A DNA stretch of 64,000 bases, from contig WBZZ01000454.1 of assembly GCA_019918135.1 (NCBI GenBank), forward strand, positions 1 to 64,000, read 5' to 3'. The translations under genes were made by a program, and so were the position numbers. Origin of the DNA: Paulinella micropora (Eukaryota > Cercozoa > Imbricatea > Euglyphida > Paulinellidae). The notes under the pieces were generated by a model. That model saw only the letters and a program-made list of their open reading frames with translations, ran no database searches and was not told the origin of the DNA. This document shows positions 1 through 11,662 of this stretch, in pieces. Position 1 is the first letter of the stretch. Every line of letters starts with the position of its first letter.

Positions 1-507
1 GATTATGACATTTGGTGACCTCAGTGTATTATTAGCAAAGAAATAAGTAGAGGACCGCTCAAACCCCATAATTTCGTGGATGCGAGTTTCATCATCAAAT
101 ACAAACCGCGGTTGAATGTTAATGGAATTGTTCGCTACAGTGAATGTTAGCTTGCCGTCTTCTGGGTCAGTGTTCGTGTTATTGCTCGTTATTGTGTATG
201 TATAGTCGTTGGGACTTTCTGCGGTCAGCACCTCGGCCAGCTTATTTTTTAAGTTGTTCATCGTGTAGTTTCCTTCGAGTATCGTGATGAGTGCCTCGTT
301 TCCGTTCTCACTCAGAATAAAAGTGTTGTAAGGACTGGCGACGGAATAATACGACTTCGGCACATAGATATGAAGAATTTTACAGTGTGTTGGGTTGTCT
401 AGAGATTTCATATTGACTTCACAACTAAAATCTGAATCTGTGCCATTTATCCGATTTTTGCTGTTAATATAGTAAATACCACTCGCACGACCACCTTTAT
501 ACTCCAT
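1..507 (-). pseudogene. Partial structural-type ORF at arm end (left copy)
   Basis: Left-arm counterpart of 29555-30066, reading from an ATG at 507 toward the window edge. The product starts MEYKGGRASGIYYINS and is rich in Asn, Thr and Ser, as virion proteins of these elements often are. I do not recognise the family. The candidate promoter at 510-517 lies just upstream. Confidence 0.6.
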
Positions 508-513
508 TGTATA

Positions 514-1059
514 TTAATGGATAAATAATTTTTGGATGTCAGATATGTCATATAAGTTATTTATGTGATTTTTTGATTTGAAATGTATTTCTTTTACAGA
601 TGGAAGGTCTGATACATTTCCACCACATTCACACTCAAATCTCTTTTGAAGTTTATATTCTCTATGTTTTCTTAAAAGGTTTTCTTTATTATTTTCGTAA
701 TATTTTTTCCAATTGTTTGACCTGCGAACTTTTGTGTCTTTTCTGTATTGAATTAAATATTCTTTTTTCTCATCACTCCAATCTTTTTTGGTTCTTCCTG
801 CCACACATCTATTTACACATTCCATATTTCTTATATGTTCTCCCTCTCGTTTTTCCAACTCTATTTTGCTTTCGCACGTATATAATTCTATCAATTCAAT
901 ATACGCATCATCATATTCTAAAATTTTAAACGAAGTAGTATAGTTCTTTTTATTTTCTTGAAATTGTTTCATATCATATCTATGTTTAGCCATTCTTATT
1001 GCCAATGTTTGAGTTGTTGAACCGATATAAATTTCATTTGTCTGGTGACCTGATAGCAT
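514..1059 (-). CDS. GIY-YIG endonuclease-like protein (left copy)
   Basis: Left-arm copy of 29003-29548, 181 aa, with the same IYIGST motif and the conserved Arg-bearing helix that follows it. It differs from the right copy by very few residues (one Thr/Pro difference is visible near residue 60). The family cuts DNA; free-standing copies are common passengers in large DNA viruses and Polinton-like viruses. Confidence 0.75.
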   Translation of the reverse strand: MLSGHQTNEIYIGSTTQTLAIRMAKHRYDMKQFQENKKNYTTSFKILEYDDAYIELIELYTCESKIELEKREGEHIRNMECVNRCVAGRTKKDWSDEKKEYLIQYRKDTKVRRSNNWKKYYENNKENLLRKHREYKLQKRFECECGGNVSDLPSVKEIHFKSKNHINNLYDISDIQKLFIH

Positions 1060-1131
1060 AAATCGTTCCTTGTTTGTAGTCGGGCATATTCTTTTATATT
1101 CTTTTTTTTTCTTTTTTCTTTAATACATAAT

Positions 1132-2765
1132 TCATATATATGTGTCAAAGCCATACCCATTCTGCGATTTCAGGTTCTCCGGTTTTTTTTCTTTTAAGTC
1201 TGTCTAACCGCTGGCAAATTTAAAGCGGTTCCCTTTCGCTCGTTCAAGTAAAAACCTAATACTATGCCATCCGCAGGTTGTGCTCGTGTCGCTTTGGTTT
1301 TTAACCTGATTGACTTTCATAAGCAGGTATGTGCTCGGCTTACTCTTTTCAATAAGTTGTTTTATTTGATGTAGAAATAGCTCGGTCGGCTTATAGAGGG
1401 CGAGCGGGTCGTAGATTTCAATAGAGTCGTCTTTAATAAGGTCAACCCAAACAGCCATCCAATGTTGTCCTGGTTGCGAACTTTTTTGTGTGTTCATAAT
1501 AAACCCATACTTCTGTCTTTTTTCTGGCTTCAGTTTGTGTATTTCATCGCTGGCTACCGTACCGATATACCATTCGTGCTTTTTCATAATACCGTCTATT
1601 TCATCTGTCATTAATCCTCTGCCTTCCCCCGCTAAGTTCACTGGTATTTTTGTTGCTCTTCTAGGGGTGGCGGTTGTTGCTCTTCTGGTGGTGGTTGTTG
1701 TTGCTCTGTGGGTGGTGGTTGTTGTTGCTCTTCTGTGGGTGGTGCTGGTTGTTGCTGTGGTTCGGGGGTTGATGGTTGTATCTGGAATTCATTTGAAAGT
1801 GATTTATATGTGTTGGGGTCGGCATACATTTTGTTTATTAGAGTATTTACTAATTCTTTTTTCTTTGATTTGGTCTTCCATTCACTCCGTTTCAAATGCT
1901 TTTTTATCATCATCTTAGTCAATATTTTTCTAATGTCTTCTAATTTTTTAGCACCAGTTCCGCCCTGTGCGGTTAGTCCTATTAAAGCATTTTCTAATTC
2001 CGTAAATGTCATATCAGGGGTTATGTTAAGTTCGCCCTGTCTAACAGCTATGATTTCTTTGATATAACCGTTAGCAGTTCTGCCTTCAGCATCTTTGTTT
2101 CCGTGTTTGCTCCCCCTCGTTTTCCACCCTAGTTTTTTTGCTAAACTATTGACACTAATCTGCCTTTTCTTGCCACCACTAGCAAATAAAGTTTGAGCTC
2201 TTTCTAGATTTGCTATAAATGCTTTTCTGTCCGATTCCTCCGCTTTCTGGTCTGCTTCCATTGCTTGCTGTCTTAAATCGTCTTGTCGTCGTTTTGCTTC
2301 ATCTTCCCTTCTTTGAATTTCCTCCGCAAATGCTATGGCTTCTTCTTCGGACAAAACATACTGTCTTCCTTTTCTTTCCCTTTGTTTTCTTTCACTTCTT
2401 TTTAATTTATCTTGTGCTTCTCGCAATGCCACTTCTCTTTCAATTACGGCATTGCTAATGGCATCTTGGTCTTTCATTTCTCTCCTAATATCCTGTAATC
2501 TTTGCCTTTGAGAGTTTTCGGTTTGTATGAGTGCGAGTTCATTTCTTTTCGTTTCGGCTTCTCGCTCTTCTATTTTCTTTTGTTGTTCTTTTGCTTCTTT
2601 GTCTTTCTTTTCTAGTTCGTGTATTTGCTCATACTTTTCCAGTTTGAGTTTATCTAGTTGATTATTTACCTGATTGCGGTTCTCGTGTTCAAGGCGGTTG
2701 AATTCGGACTTAACTATTCGCTCTTTCGTCTTTCGCGGTTTCTTTGGTTTATTCATATATTTCAA
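1132..2765 (-). pseudogene. Adenovirus-type cysteine protease with coiled-coil N-terminus (left copy, broken)
   Basis: Left-arm counterpart of 27296-28930. The long charged coiled coil, the Pro/Gln-rich linker and the C-terminal protease domain can all be recognised, but the reading frame is broken (about one break). See the right copy for domains. Confidence 0.85.
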
Positions 2766-2796
2766 AAACAGTTTAACAATTTGAAGTGTTGAAAGG

Positions 2797-2907
2797 TCAT
2801 TCGTTTTCTCGCAGATATGCTCGTTTGCCTTTCACTTTGATATATGGTCGGCCATCTCTGGTTCTGTATATCCTCGGAGGGCGTTGTTTCCGCGGTTTAC
2901 TTTTCAT
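2797..2907 (-). CDS. Small basic peptide (left copy)
   Basis: Left-arm copy of the 36-aa Arg/Lys-rich peptide at 27154-27264. See that entry. Confidence 0.55.
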   Translation of the reverse strand: MKSKPRKQRPPRIYRTRDGRPYIKVKGKRAYLRENE

Positions 2908-2956
2908 TACTACTATTATATTGAGTAAAAAAAATTAATATAAGATTTTACATTTG

Positions 2957-3260
2957 TTTAATGAAACTTAACAGCTCCGCCTCGTTGCTTACCGTAGCCT
3001 TGCTTCATCGCAGCCTTAGCTACACGGTCCGCATAAGGCACTCCGACATCACTGAGAAAAGTAGCACCCCTTGAAATCAATTGATTCTTCTTGATGAACC
3101 TATTAGCATCCAAGATTGCTTGTCCGACTTTTTTCCAGTTTACTTTGCCTCTGCTTGTTTCTTTTTTCCTTTCTTCTTACCTCCCGCTTGTGGCATTGAA
3201 GGATTGTAGCTGATGTTATAACCTGATGGACTACTGATAATCACTGGTGATGTTGGCATG
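2957..3260 (-). pseudogene. pVI/pX-like small basic protein (left copy, broken)
   Basis: Left-arm counterpart of 26801-27103; the sequence is recognisable but the frame is broken (about one break). Confidence 0.6.
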
Positions 3261-3293
3261 TATATATAGTTCTGAAAAAAATAAATAATAAAA

Positions 3294-4124
3294 TTACAAA
3301 AACCTTTTGTTAAAATTTTGCCTCAGTTCGTCCGATACCGCATCCACATACAAAAAGTTAAACCGTTCTTTGGTCGCCTCGTGATATTTTTCAATGAAGT
3401 AGTCGAGGTCGTAGCCGAGGTCCAGATGCTTGTATACGAGTTCTATTTTATCAACACTCTGACCAGGAAAAATAAGAAGGTAGTCGAGCTGTTTAATCGC
3501 CTCAGGTCGTAGGTCGTTAAGATACTGCGAGCTCATAATCACCTTTGACTTGTAGTGTCGGTTTTTCTTCAATAGGTCGCTGACGGACTTATCCCGTAAT
3601 CCGCTACCCAAATCATCTAACACGAACACGACTTCTGGTGTAATGTATTTGCTCGGCCTCTCAGCTGGCGCTTGTCTCTGCTTCTTCTTTTCCTCTTTTC
3701 CGAAATAAAGAAACATCGGCTTTTCTACTTCCTCTTTACCATCCTGAACAATTTCGCCTTCTTCTTGCTCCTCATCAGGTTTATTCAGTTTGTCTAACTC
3801 GTAATCAATCACACTGTAGCCTTCCGTTTTCAAATATGTGTATATAGCCATTGGGTTTCCCTTCTTCTTGAAGTGCTTAACCATTTCTTTGTAGATGTGG
3901 TCTTTGTGTATCGTGCTGGCTATAATGACAATGCGGGTCTTTTTGTCCGTCGTTCGTTTCAGGATTTCAAACAGCGCGGTCGTCTTGCCGCTCTTCTTGC
4001 GAGCGAGAAGAAAAATATTGGCATACGGCTCGTCAAATAACTTATATCCTTTAGCCGACTTGTCTCCATCTCCGATTTGCTTAACTGGTCTAACTCGTAT
4101 ATCATTAATTTTCTCCATCGCCAT
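3294..4124 (-). CDS. FtsK/HerA-type genome-packaging ATPase (left copy)
   Basis: Left-arm copy of 25936-26766, 276 aa, with the same Walker A and B motifs. It is preceded on its strand by the promoter-like motif at 4130-4137. Confidence 0.88.
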   Translation of the reverse strand: MAMEKINDIRVRPVKQIGDGDKSAKGYKLFDEPYANIFLLARKKSGKTTALFEILKRTTDKKTRIVIIASTIHKDHIYKEMVKHFKKKGNPMAIYTYLKTEGYSVIDYELDKLNKPDEEQEEGEIVQDGKEEVEKPMFLYFGKEEKKKQRQAPAERPSKYITPEVVFVLDDLGSGLRDKSVSDLLKKNRHYKSKVIMSSQYLNDLRPEAIKQLDYLLIFPGQSVDKIELVYKHLDLGYDLDYFIEKYHEATKERFNFLYVDAVSDELRQNFNKRFL

Positions 4125-4133
4125 ATATTTATA

Positions 4134-4493
4134 TTAAGCCAAAAATTCTAAGCATATAACAATTCTTCCAGCTAGGAGGTCAGTCTCAATACTGCCATTG
4201 TCCGTTTTAAGCACTCTAAAAGTGTATTGCCCATCGACCCAATTAATAATTCCTAGGTTGTAGCTGAGATTAGAAATGTTTGCGACGTTGCTGTCAGCGA
4301 ATGTGCCGATAATCCCAATGCGGTCCATATGAAGGATTTTTGTTTTTGCTTCCGTCGCGTCATTCATGTAGTGGATAAACTTAACATTCATTCTAGTCGG
4401 CGTAAAGTTCAATTTAATGGTTTTGTCAAATGTCTTGCTACCACCAGCAAAATCATTACTCAGAAAAATAATCTTTTGGAATTTATAGTCCAT
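4134..4493 (-). CDS. 119-aa conserved Polinton protein (left copy)
   Basis: Left-arm copy of 25567-25926, apparently identical. Family not recognised. Confidence 0.6.
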   Translation of the reverse strand: MDYKFQKIIFLSNDFAGGSKTFDKTIKLNFTPTRMNVKFIHYMNDATEAKTKILHMDRIGIIGTFADSNVANISNLSYNLGIINWVDGQYTFRVLKTDNGSIETDLLAGRIVICLEFLA

Positions 4494-4501
4494 ACCGTTT
4501 C

Positions 4502-4771
4502 GTGATGTCGCCTATACTAATGCTCATAAACTTTTTATTAATTAATATTTCTGCTCGGACCGCCTGTGATTTCTATTCGCGGGTCAGCGATAAAAAAAAT
4601 GAAAGTTGTCTTTATTGTATTCAAAAAGGAATAGAAACGAAATTTAAATGTGTTTTCATAAATAACGGAAATAATGCTTGTCGTAGTTTTGATGAAGCTA
4701 TTCCGCTAATCTGTGCTGGCGACAGTTCGTGGTATAAAACTCAACTATATGAATGCTCATTTCTTACTTGA
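4502..4771 (+). CDS. Cys-rich possible secreted protein, divergent (left copy)
   Basis: Left-arm copy of 25289-25558, intact and identical as far as I can read. See that entry. Confidence 0.35.
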   Translation: MMSPILMLINFLLINISARTACDFYSRVSDKKNESCLYCIQKGIETKFKCVFINNGNNACRSFDEAIPLICAGDSSWYKTQLYECSFLT

Positions 4772-5092
4772 AGATGGCGATGGAAGGCATATTCCAATCA
4801 ATAGTGTTAAAATACCGACGTACGTGTTAGCAACCTCGCACGGAATGTTCTTTTCAGACAGCCTAACGATACAAAGGGTGATGATGGCAATAATGATACC
4901 CATTTGAAATAAGTACTTAATAAGTCGGCTGTCGGTTTTTCGCTTCGTCATACAACAATCCCAGTTGTCTTCGTATTCGTTGTCTAATTTTTTTTCTTCC
5001 TGCTTAATTTGGACATCAATCACGCGGTTCTTCAACTCTGGTGTGAGTTCGCCATCTACGGCTGGCGGTGGAGGGTGTAATCTAGGGGGCAT
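4757..5092 (-). CDS. Two-TM membrane protein (left copy)
   Basis: Left-arm copy of 24968-25303, identical as far as I can read. Confidence 0.65.
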   Translation of the reverse strand: MPPRLHPPPPAVDGELTPELKNRVIDVQIKQEEKKLDNEYEDNWDCCMTKRKTDSRLIKYLFQMGIIIAIITLCIVRLSEKNIPCEVANTYVGILTLLIGICLPSPSSSKK

Positions 5093-8000
5093 TAGGAGGA
5101 AACACTACTGCTCGGATTTCCGCTAGTTGGTTTGCTTGGTCTTGTAATATATTAAGTAAAGTTTTATTTTCTTTTTCTAAATTAACTACCTTTTCCGTTA
5201 AATGTTGAAAAGCACTTATTAATATTGGAATGAAGTCTGTGTATGTTATTCCTTCAAGGTTGCTTTCTCCATCGTCTGCTTTTATTCCGCTTAAAGGATA
5301 CAAATTCTGGAAATATTTTTTTGACTTCGTCCGCGATAAATCCGTGGTTCTTTTTTTCTTTCTTTTCGTCCGTTTTCCAATAATACGAACAGCAGTTTAT
5401 TTTTGATAATTTCTCGCAACACTCCCCGCAGTCTAATGTTTTAATATCAGATTTTAGCCTCCTGTGCGATGTATATGTCCAGTTACCATTAAGAGGAACA
5501 TAAACATAATTACCAGAAGGCTCACCTGTAGAGTTTGAAGTAGTCCAACCATGAAGCAATCCATTAACCGCACCAATTACAGCATAATTTGAATATCCTC
5601 CCGATTTCATAAATATTTGTGGGTCAACTGTGGCACTTGTTCTTTGTCTTATTGTCAAATAACCACTGGATGTTGTTGGAATAGTTATTCCCGCACTTGC
5701 TGTAATTAATCCTTTTGTCCATAAAGTTCCATTTGCCCCATTCAACGACATCAACAATTGCTCTGCTGAATTCTCCCATACAAAACCCATTGTAGAATCA
5801 TTAGCAACCCTAAACCGAAAACTATACGAACTAAAATCATTTCCTGAAACGGCCAAACCATTTGCCAAACTTCTAGTGTTTCCACCTCCGCCAGATGCCG
5901 CATAAATTCCCCAACTTGTATTAGTCGTATCCCATAGAAATATTCCTTTTGCGTTTGTTCCGTCCGTTGGTCCCTGAACTCCTATTTTCGCTCCACTGGC
6001 ATTCGTTGCTGATGTTAGTGTGCCAGTATATGTAATCCCCGCATTTGCTGTTATTAATCCGCTTGCGGTTGCGGTTGTTGTTGATATTCCCGCATTTGCT
6101 GTTATTAATCCGCTCGCTGTAATGGCCTTTGTTGTTAATAAGCCCGATGTGTCAAGTTCCAGAGCGAGAGACCAAGGAACAGCAACCCCCACATTTTTCC
6201 CGCTATCATACAAAAATCTAAGTTTATTATTCCATTTACTAATTAGAAAATTAGAACTCGCATAACTTGATTTCCATCCACCAGCATCTAAATACGCATC
6301 AAAAGTCATATTTATGTTATTATGACTTAAATTAGTTAGTTGAAAAGTGGGATATATATCTTCTGTTGTAATAGCCTGTACATGTGCCCCAGTTGTATTA
6401 TTGTTATAAGTTCCATATATTTCTAAACCCGCTGTTGTTCCTATTCCTTTTGTTGTATTACCTACAATTATTGGCATACCTGATAACGTTGTTATCTTGT
6501 CGCTCGCCGTTAATGTTGTTGTAGTCATACCAGCAGTTGCCGTTAATGTAGTTCCCGTTATTGTTCCGCCATTTGTTATGTTGTTTGAGTTCATATCTAA
6601 GGCTCCATAAAATCGCATACCCCCAGCATTGTTAAAACGGACAATGTCAGACGAAGCACTTTTATTATCCAAAAGTTTTGAAATATAAAGTCCTGCCCCT
6701 TTTACATCAAATGCTACATTCGTGAATATGTAGCCTCTTTGGTCGGCGGTTCCACTTGAATCAGTATTTAAAGTATATAAGAAAGACTGCCAATCGCCTG
6801 TTGTCTGTGAAAAGAATATGTCTCCTCCGTTTTGGTTTAATATATACGTGCCCCATTATATGTTATATTTCCGCCATTAGTGATATCCACATTATTAAAA
6901 TCCGCCGTGTTTGTTAGAGTTAAATATTTTATCTCGGTTCTTGTCCCATTGAATGTTTTAATTCCTGTTATTGTTTGGTCTCCTGTTAGTCCCACGAAAT
7001 TAGTATCAACATAACTTTTATTCGCTCCGTCTGTTGATAATGTAGGAGTTGCTAAATTTGTAATTTTGTTGTTGTTCAAAGATAGTGTAGTGCCAGATGC
7101 GGTTATAATCAAAGTATCACCAGAATATAACTCTACATACGAGCCAGTTATCTGTATCGGATACCAAGTCGCTGTTGCTGTTTTCTGTGCTGCAATCACT
7201 CCTATTTTTGTATCAAAGGCTATTCCAATACCATCAAAAGAAGCTGGATTGGATGAACCGCTTACTTCAATAGTTATTCCCTGCTATGGTTTGGTCTCCT
7301 GTTAGTTTAACGACAGAAGTGTCAAGAGTAGAAACATCCACACCATCAACAAGATTCACATTTGTTATACTCTGGCTTCCCATATTTAGTCCGCCATTCG
7401 CTGTTATCGCCCCACTCGCCGTTAATGTGGTTGTTGATACTCCCGCACTTGCTGTAATTACCTTTGAAACCTTAACCTCTCCATTGTTAATCCTGAATAA
7501 TTCGTTTGTCCCGCCATAGTAAAATATATGACTATCAGTTGAAGCATTAACATTATAAACCAAAGTTTGACTAGCGATACCAAATCCAAAAAACGCAGTT
7601 ATTGATGTTGTCCCTCCGTCCCATAAGACTAATTTATTGTTGGCGAGTGCTTTTCTGTCAATAAAAACACTTTTGCCTGCTCCTACTACCACATTGTCGG
7701 TTGTTGTTAATGTTGTTGTTGTTATCCCCGCATTTGCTTTAATTTCACTGCTAAATGTTTTAATTCCTGCTATGGTTTGGTCTCCCGTTAGTTTAACGAC
7801 TGCGGTATCAAGGGCGGATACATCAATACCATCAACATTACCCACATTCGTAATCGCAAATCCTCCCATATTTAAACTACCCGTCATAGCCGTCGTGCCG
7901 TCCTTTGCTAATTTCGTATCGGTGTATGCTTTCGTTGAAGCGTCGCCATCGTAGAATGGTGCTGGAAGTCCGCTGATTGCTGTTGTGCCACTAAAATTTA

Positions 8001-9085
8001 AAACATTGCCAGTCAGTGTTATTCCACTCCCCGTTGTAGAAGCAAGAAGTATGGAAGAACCAACAATGCTTAGTGGATAGCCCGTCGCCCCACCCGCCTC
8101 CGACGAATAAATAGAGCCCATATTATTGTTGTAATTGAAGAATAACTTACCAGTGTTTAATGGATTTGAATCTTTTACACCCAAATAAGTAGTAAATATG
8201 TTGTTTCCTGTTATAGTCTGGTCTCCCGTTAGTTTAACCACCGAAGTATCAAGAGCCGAAACATCAACACCATCAACATTACCGACATTTGCTACATTAA
8301 AACCTCCCATATTTAAATCTCCAAACATCATAGCGAGACCATCCAATCTAAGAAATGGAGAGTTTGTATTACGCCATTGCCCCGTGCTATAAATGAGCAG
8401 TTGGTTATCGGCGGGTGTTCCTGTAATTAAAACATCGCTGTGTGTATTAATTGAACCATTCGCGGACACTTTATCATTATTGTCTTCGTGCTCTGATATC
8501 CAAGTATCAACATCTTTGGTATTTAGTAAATTAACTCCCGTTATATTCAAATTACCGCCCATACTAATATTGCCGAATTCATCCACATTTATTGGAAATG
8601 TTTTATTTACCCAGTTTATTGAGTTATATGTTAGATAACTATTCATCGCCACTGGTGCGGTTATGACTACATCTGTGAGTGTATCAATTGAACCAATGGT
8701 TGTATTTCTCCATTTACCATCTACATCATGAAAAGTTAAGTATTGCCCGACCGTTGGTGCGGATATGTTTGTGTCTATGAGATTATATAAACTGGTTTGG
8801 TGCGGATTAGAAGTATTAGAGCGGTGTTGAGTTGAGGCTTTGACTTCGTCGTTGTCCCTTACTCGTTGCTCTGTGTAGTATAGATTTTTACCTTCTTTAA
8901 TGTCTGTTGTTGATTTGGTAGCCAATCGTGTATCAAATCGTCCGTCAGTGTAATAAAGATTTACGGGGTCAGCATCTTCTGGTATTCTATCAGTGTTTAA
9001 GCCAATAATATTAGTGTTCGTTAAAGCAAGGTTGGCTATATTTAGACTATCAACGGCCAGCTCATTAAGGCCTAATAAACTTTTG
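5082..9085 (-). pseudogene. Tail-fibre-like protein with S74 chaperone domain (left copy, broken)
   Basis: Left copy of the fibre gene, longer than the right copy because it continues beyond the arm boundary at 8422 into unique 5' sequence. The extra part includes NLYYTDGRFDTRLATKST- and NLYYTEQRVRDNDEVK-type segments, typical of the neck region of phage-like fibres. Downstream it holds the same repeated modules and S74 domain as 21641-24978. The reading frame is broken (about three breaks). Confidence 0.82.
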
Positions 9086-9162
9086 TATTAGCTCATCGGT
9101 ATATAAATTGGATAATAATTAATCCGATTAAAAATTATTTTTGGTTAGATATACAACCGAAA

Positions 9163-9675
9163 ATGCCGAGAGGAAATAGAGAGATTGCCATAAAAAATCT
9201 TGAAAAAGCTACTGTAATGAAGAAACAGTACGCAAGGCAGAGAAAGATTGAAAGGGCTAAGGAATTACTAGCGGAGGAAGAGGCAAAGAATGTAAAGGAA
9301 ATGACGGAGGAACAGCGGATGGATCACGTGGCTAAGAAGCAGTTGGCTAAAGATATGATAAATGGAAGTTATGACGAGAAAAGTGATGAAAGCAGCTCGG
9401 ATGAGGAAGTAGAGCAAGACTTCGTTGATATTGTCGCCCGACGGGTTGCTGGTATGAAACTTAAGACTAAACAGAAGAAGAAAGTGGTAAAAAAGAAAGT
9501 GGAAGAAGAAAGCGAGAGTGAGAGCGAGGAAATCGAGGAGGAGGAACAGCCTAAGAAGGGTAAAGGTAAGAAGGCCGGCCGTGTTAATGTCAATGTTTAC
9601 GCAGGACAACCGGAGAAGTCAAAAAAAGAAAATAATGATACATCTAAAATTTTCTCAAGTTCTAAATATAGTTAA
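9163..9675 (+). CDS. Highly charged 170-aa protein
   Basis: 170 aa, no recognised domain. Residues 1-60 are basic/acidic helix (MPRGNREIAIKNLEKATVMKK), ~75-85 is a Ser/Asp/Glu cluster (DEKSDESSSDEE), ~100-140 alternate Lys blocks and Glu/Ser blocks. It sits between the fibre gene (divergent) and the integrase, at the AT-rich divergent gap 9090-9160. It may be a nucleic-acid-binding or scaffold protein; composition only. Confidence 0.55.
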   Translation: MPRGNREIAIKNLEKATVMKKQYARQRKIERAKELLAEEEAKNVKEMTEEQRMDHVAKKQLAKDMINGSYDEKSDESSSDEEVEQDFVDIVARRVAGMKLKTKQKKKVVKKKVEEESESESEEIEEEEQPKKGKGKKAGRVNVNVYAGQPEKSKKENNDTSKIFSSSKYS

Positions 9676-9860
9676 TGGACAGTATAAAAAATTTACCGCT
9701 TGATGTCCGTTTTCACATTATGGAGTATTTATATAATCGTTTTGAGTATGACTTCAATAGTTGCTATGTGTGTGGACTAACGGATTACAGCAATTGATGA
9801 TACATTCGACACTTATGAGTTCTGTTCTAATTATTGTTTTGAACTAGAAAAAAAGAAAGA

Positions 9861-9870
9861 TTAATATATA
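9861..9870 (+). promoter_or_regulatory. TTAATATATA motif upstream of integrase
   Basis: The same AT motif as before several other genes of the element, here about 55 bp before the integrase ATG at 9925. Confidence 0.4.
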
Positions 9871-9924
9871 AGGATACAGCATTAGGTGTCATTAGTATTA
9901 GAATCTTTTTTAAAAGGGAGGAGG

Positions 9925-10905
9925 ATGGACCACAAACATAGCAATCCACAAAGCAATGAACCCGGAGGTGCGGAGGATGAGGATGAAAGAAAAGAACAAC
10001 AAGCATTAGAAATTCATTACCAGAAAAGATTACCGACAGATAAATGGAATACGATATGGTCTGATAAACCACTTAAACAAGTATTTATAGACCTAGCCGA
10101 TATGTCAAAACTAAAAGATAAGAAAGGTAATAAAGGCTATGCCTGGATGTTGTTTTGGATTGACACACACAGCCGATTTTTCATTATTAAACCACTAAAA
10201 AACAAAACAGCAAAAGAAGTTTATTTAGCTTTAAAATCTATACCGTACACTCCGGAATCAATCGCAACCGACAGCGGAAGTGAATACAAAGGAATGGTTA
10301 AAGATTATTTCAGAGACAACAACATCGATCACCGGACTGTTGAAATAGGAGACCACCGGGCGCTTGCGATTGTGGACCGTGTAATAAGGACTATTAGACG
10401 GTGGCTTGATATATTATTTGAAACTAACGGAAATTTTGACTGGCTTACTTGGATTGACGATATGGTAGACGCTTATAATATGCGATTTCATAGAACGATT
10501 AAAGCCCGGCCGATTGATGTATTTAAAGGGGTGAATAAAAATAAACAACGTATTCAACGCGATGGTCTAATTGATGAATTTGAAAAGGGTGATAAGGTGC
10601 GCCGTGAGTTGAAACGACATTTATTTTCTAAAGGGGGAAAGCAATACAGCAAACAAATTTATACAGTCGTGGGGCGTTCCGGTTTCAAATTAATATTAAA
10701 TTCAGACGAGCTAGTAAGCCCCCGGGAATTATTAAAGACCAAATTTGACACACCGGTAGACGAAGAAAAACAAATAAAAGAACAAGTAAAAGAAATAACA
10801 AAAGAAAAGAAAACAAAAGAACAGTTAAAGAGAGAAGACATGGATGAAGGAAATGTCCGGACAAGCAAAAGAGAAAAGAAAGCAAAAGTAATATTAGATT
10901 TGTAA
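9925..10905 (+). CDS. INT: rve-family (retroviral-type) integrase
   Basis: 326 aa from the ATG at 9925. The N-terminal ~45 residues are acidic and Gln-rich. The rve catalytic core runs from about residue 50 to 190: KQVFIDLADM holds the first Asp and SIATDSGSEYKG the second, in the DDE/D-type arrangement. A DHRALAIVDRVIRTIRRWL helix follows. Residues ~220-275 (DGLIDEFEKGDKVRRELKR ... YTVVGRSGFKLIL) resemble the SH3/chromodomain-like C-terminal part of Polinton integrases. The tail is Lys/Glu-rich. The enzyme would insert the linear element into host DNA. A hairpin 36 bp after the stop (10941-10958) may end its transcript. Confidence 0.9.
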   Translation: MDHKHSNPQSNEPGGAEDEDERKEQQALEIHYQKRLPTDKWNTIWSDKPLKQVFIDLADMSKLKDKKGNKGYAWMLFWIDTHSRFFIIKPLKNKTAKEVYLALKSIPYTPESIATDSGSEYKGMVKDYFRDNNIDHRTVEIGDHRALAIVDRVIRTIRRWLDILFETNGNFDWLTWIDDMVDAYNMRFHRTIKARPIDVFKGVNKNKQRIQRDGLIDEFEKGDKVRRELKRHLFSKGGKQYSKQIYTVVGRSGFKLILNSDELVSPRELLKTKFDTPVDEEKQIKEQVKEITKEKKTKEQLKREDMDEGNVRTSKREKKAKVILDL

Positions 10906-10940
10906 GAATGATTTTATTAAGCTCGACGAACAACACGTCT

Positions 10941-10958
10941 CCAATTTCCAGAAATTGG
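10941..10958 (+). terminator. Hairpin after the integrase stop
   Basis: Perfect 8-bp stem CCAATTTC/GAAATTGG with a 2-nt loop, 36 bp after the stop codon. One of several hairpins at gene ends in this element. Confidence 0.45.
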
Positions 10959-11033
10959 CAAGATAAACTCAATTGCGTTCATATTATTTTTATATTTTTT
11001 GTGGATTGATGTCAGCGATGGAAAGACAGACAC

Positions 11034-11396
11034 TTAATCCTGATTGTCCCCGACCAAAAAATATTTCTGACTGGACGGGTTCTTAATACCATCGTCTATG
11101 CTTGCTGAGCGAAATAGAAAGCCAGCTTCATTCTTGAACTCCTTCCCTTCCATACTCATCTTAACTTCTTTGATCGATTTAAGAAAACTTTCGTGTATCT
11201 TCACGACGAATTCATCTTCTTGTTTATCAACTCTTACTTGTCTGACGTCGTCGATCCATCGTTCTCTGGCTTGGATGGCGATGGCGGGGGCAGGAGCGAC
11301 GGCAGGGGCGGCGGCAGGGGCGGGGTCGTCTCGCTCTTCGTCATCGCTCTCATCTTCCAGCCGTGCTCCTTGTAGAGCCTTAACAACCTCCTCCAT
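11034..11396 (-). CDS. Acidic 120-aa protein, unrecognised
   Basis: 120 aa on the minus strand, convergent with the integrase. The N-terminus is acidic (LEDESDDEERDD), followed by an Ala/Pro linker (~25-42) and a compact-looking C-terminal half with alternating hydrophobics (WIDDVRQVRVDKQEDEFVVKI). No family recognised. The gap to the next gene (11397-11662) is AT-rich with a GTCTTTTTGTCTTTTT-like stretch and no gene. Confidence 0.45.
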   Translation of the reverse strand: MEEVVKALQGARLEDESDDEERDDPAPAAAPAVAPAPAIAIQARERWIDDVRQVRVDKQEDEFVVKIHESFLKSIKEVKMSMEGKEFKNEAGFLFRSASIDDGIKNPSSQKYFLVGDNQD

Positions 11397-11662
11397 CTCG
11401 CCCTCTCACTTCTCGACTTGGGAGATTTCTGAAGACTGACGAGAATTTTCTTGTCGCGTGATTTAGGTTTAGGTTTCCTGGACCAGATTTTGTCGGACGG
11501 GTTATATCAATAATTTTTAACGAAAACCCGATATAAATAATTTCGATAGGCAATAGAACTTAACAGCGACTTCTTTTTTTAGACGATTAGTGTCTTAGCG
11601 TCTTTTCGTCTTTTTGTCTTTTTGACCTCACTCGTGAGCAACAAAAAAAACCCCTCTAAAAT

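Larger units (their letters stand above)
1..8422 (-). repeat. Left inverted arm of the Polinton
   Basis: Reverse complement of 21640-30061. Paired positions add up to 30060-30062 along the whole length, so only a few 1-2 bp length differences and a handful of substitutions separate the arms. The match ends inside the tail-fibre gene at 8422; beyond that the left side continues with more tail-fibre sequence and the right side does not. The arm may extend left of the window. Confidence 0.97.

Noticed and set aside
7637-7954. Plus-strand ORFs opposite the fibre gene
   Set aside because: Mirror images of the repeated fibre modules; the minus-strand frame has the domain signatures.
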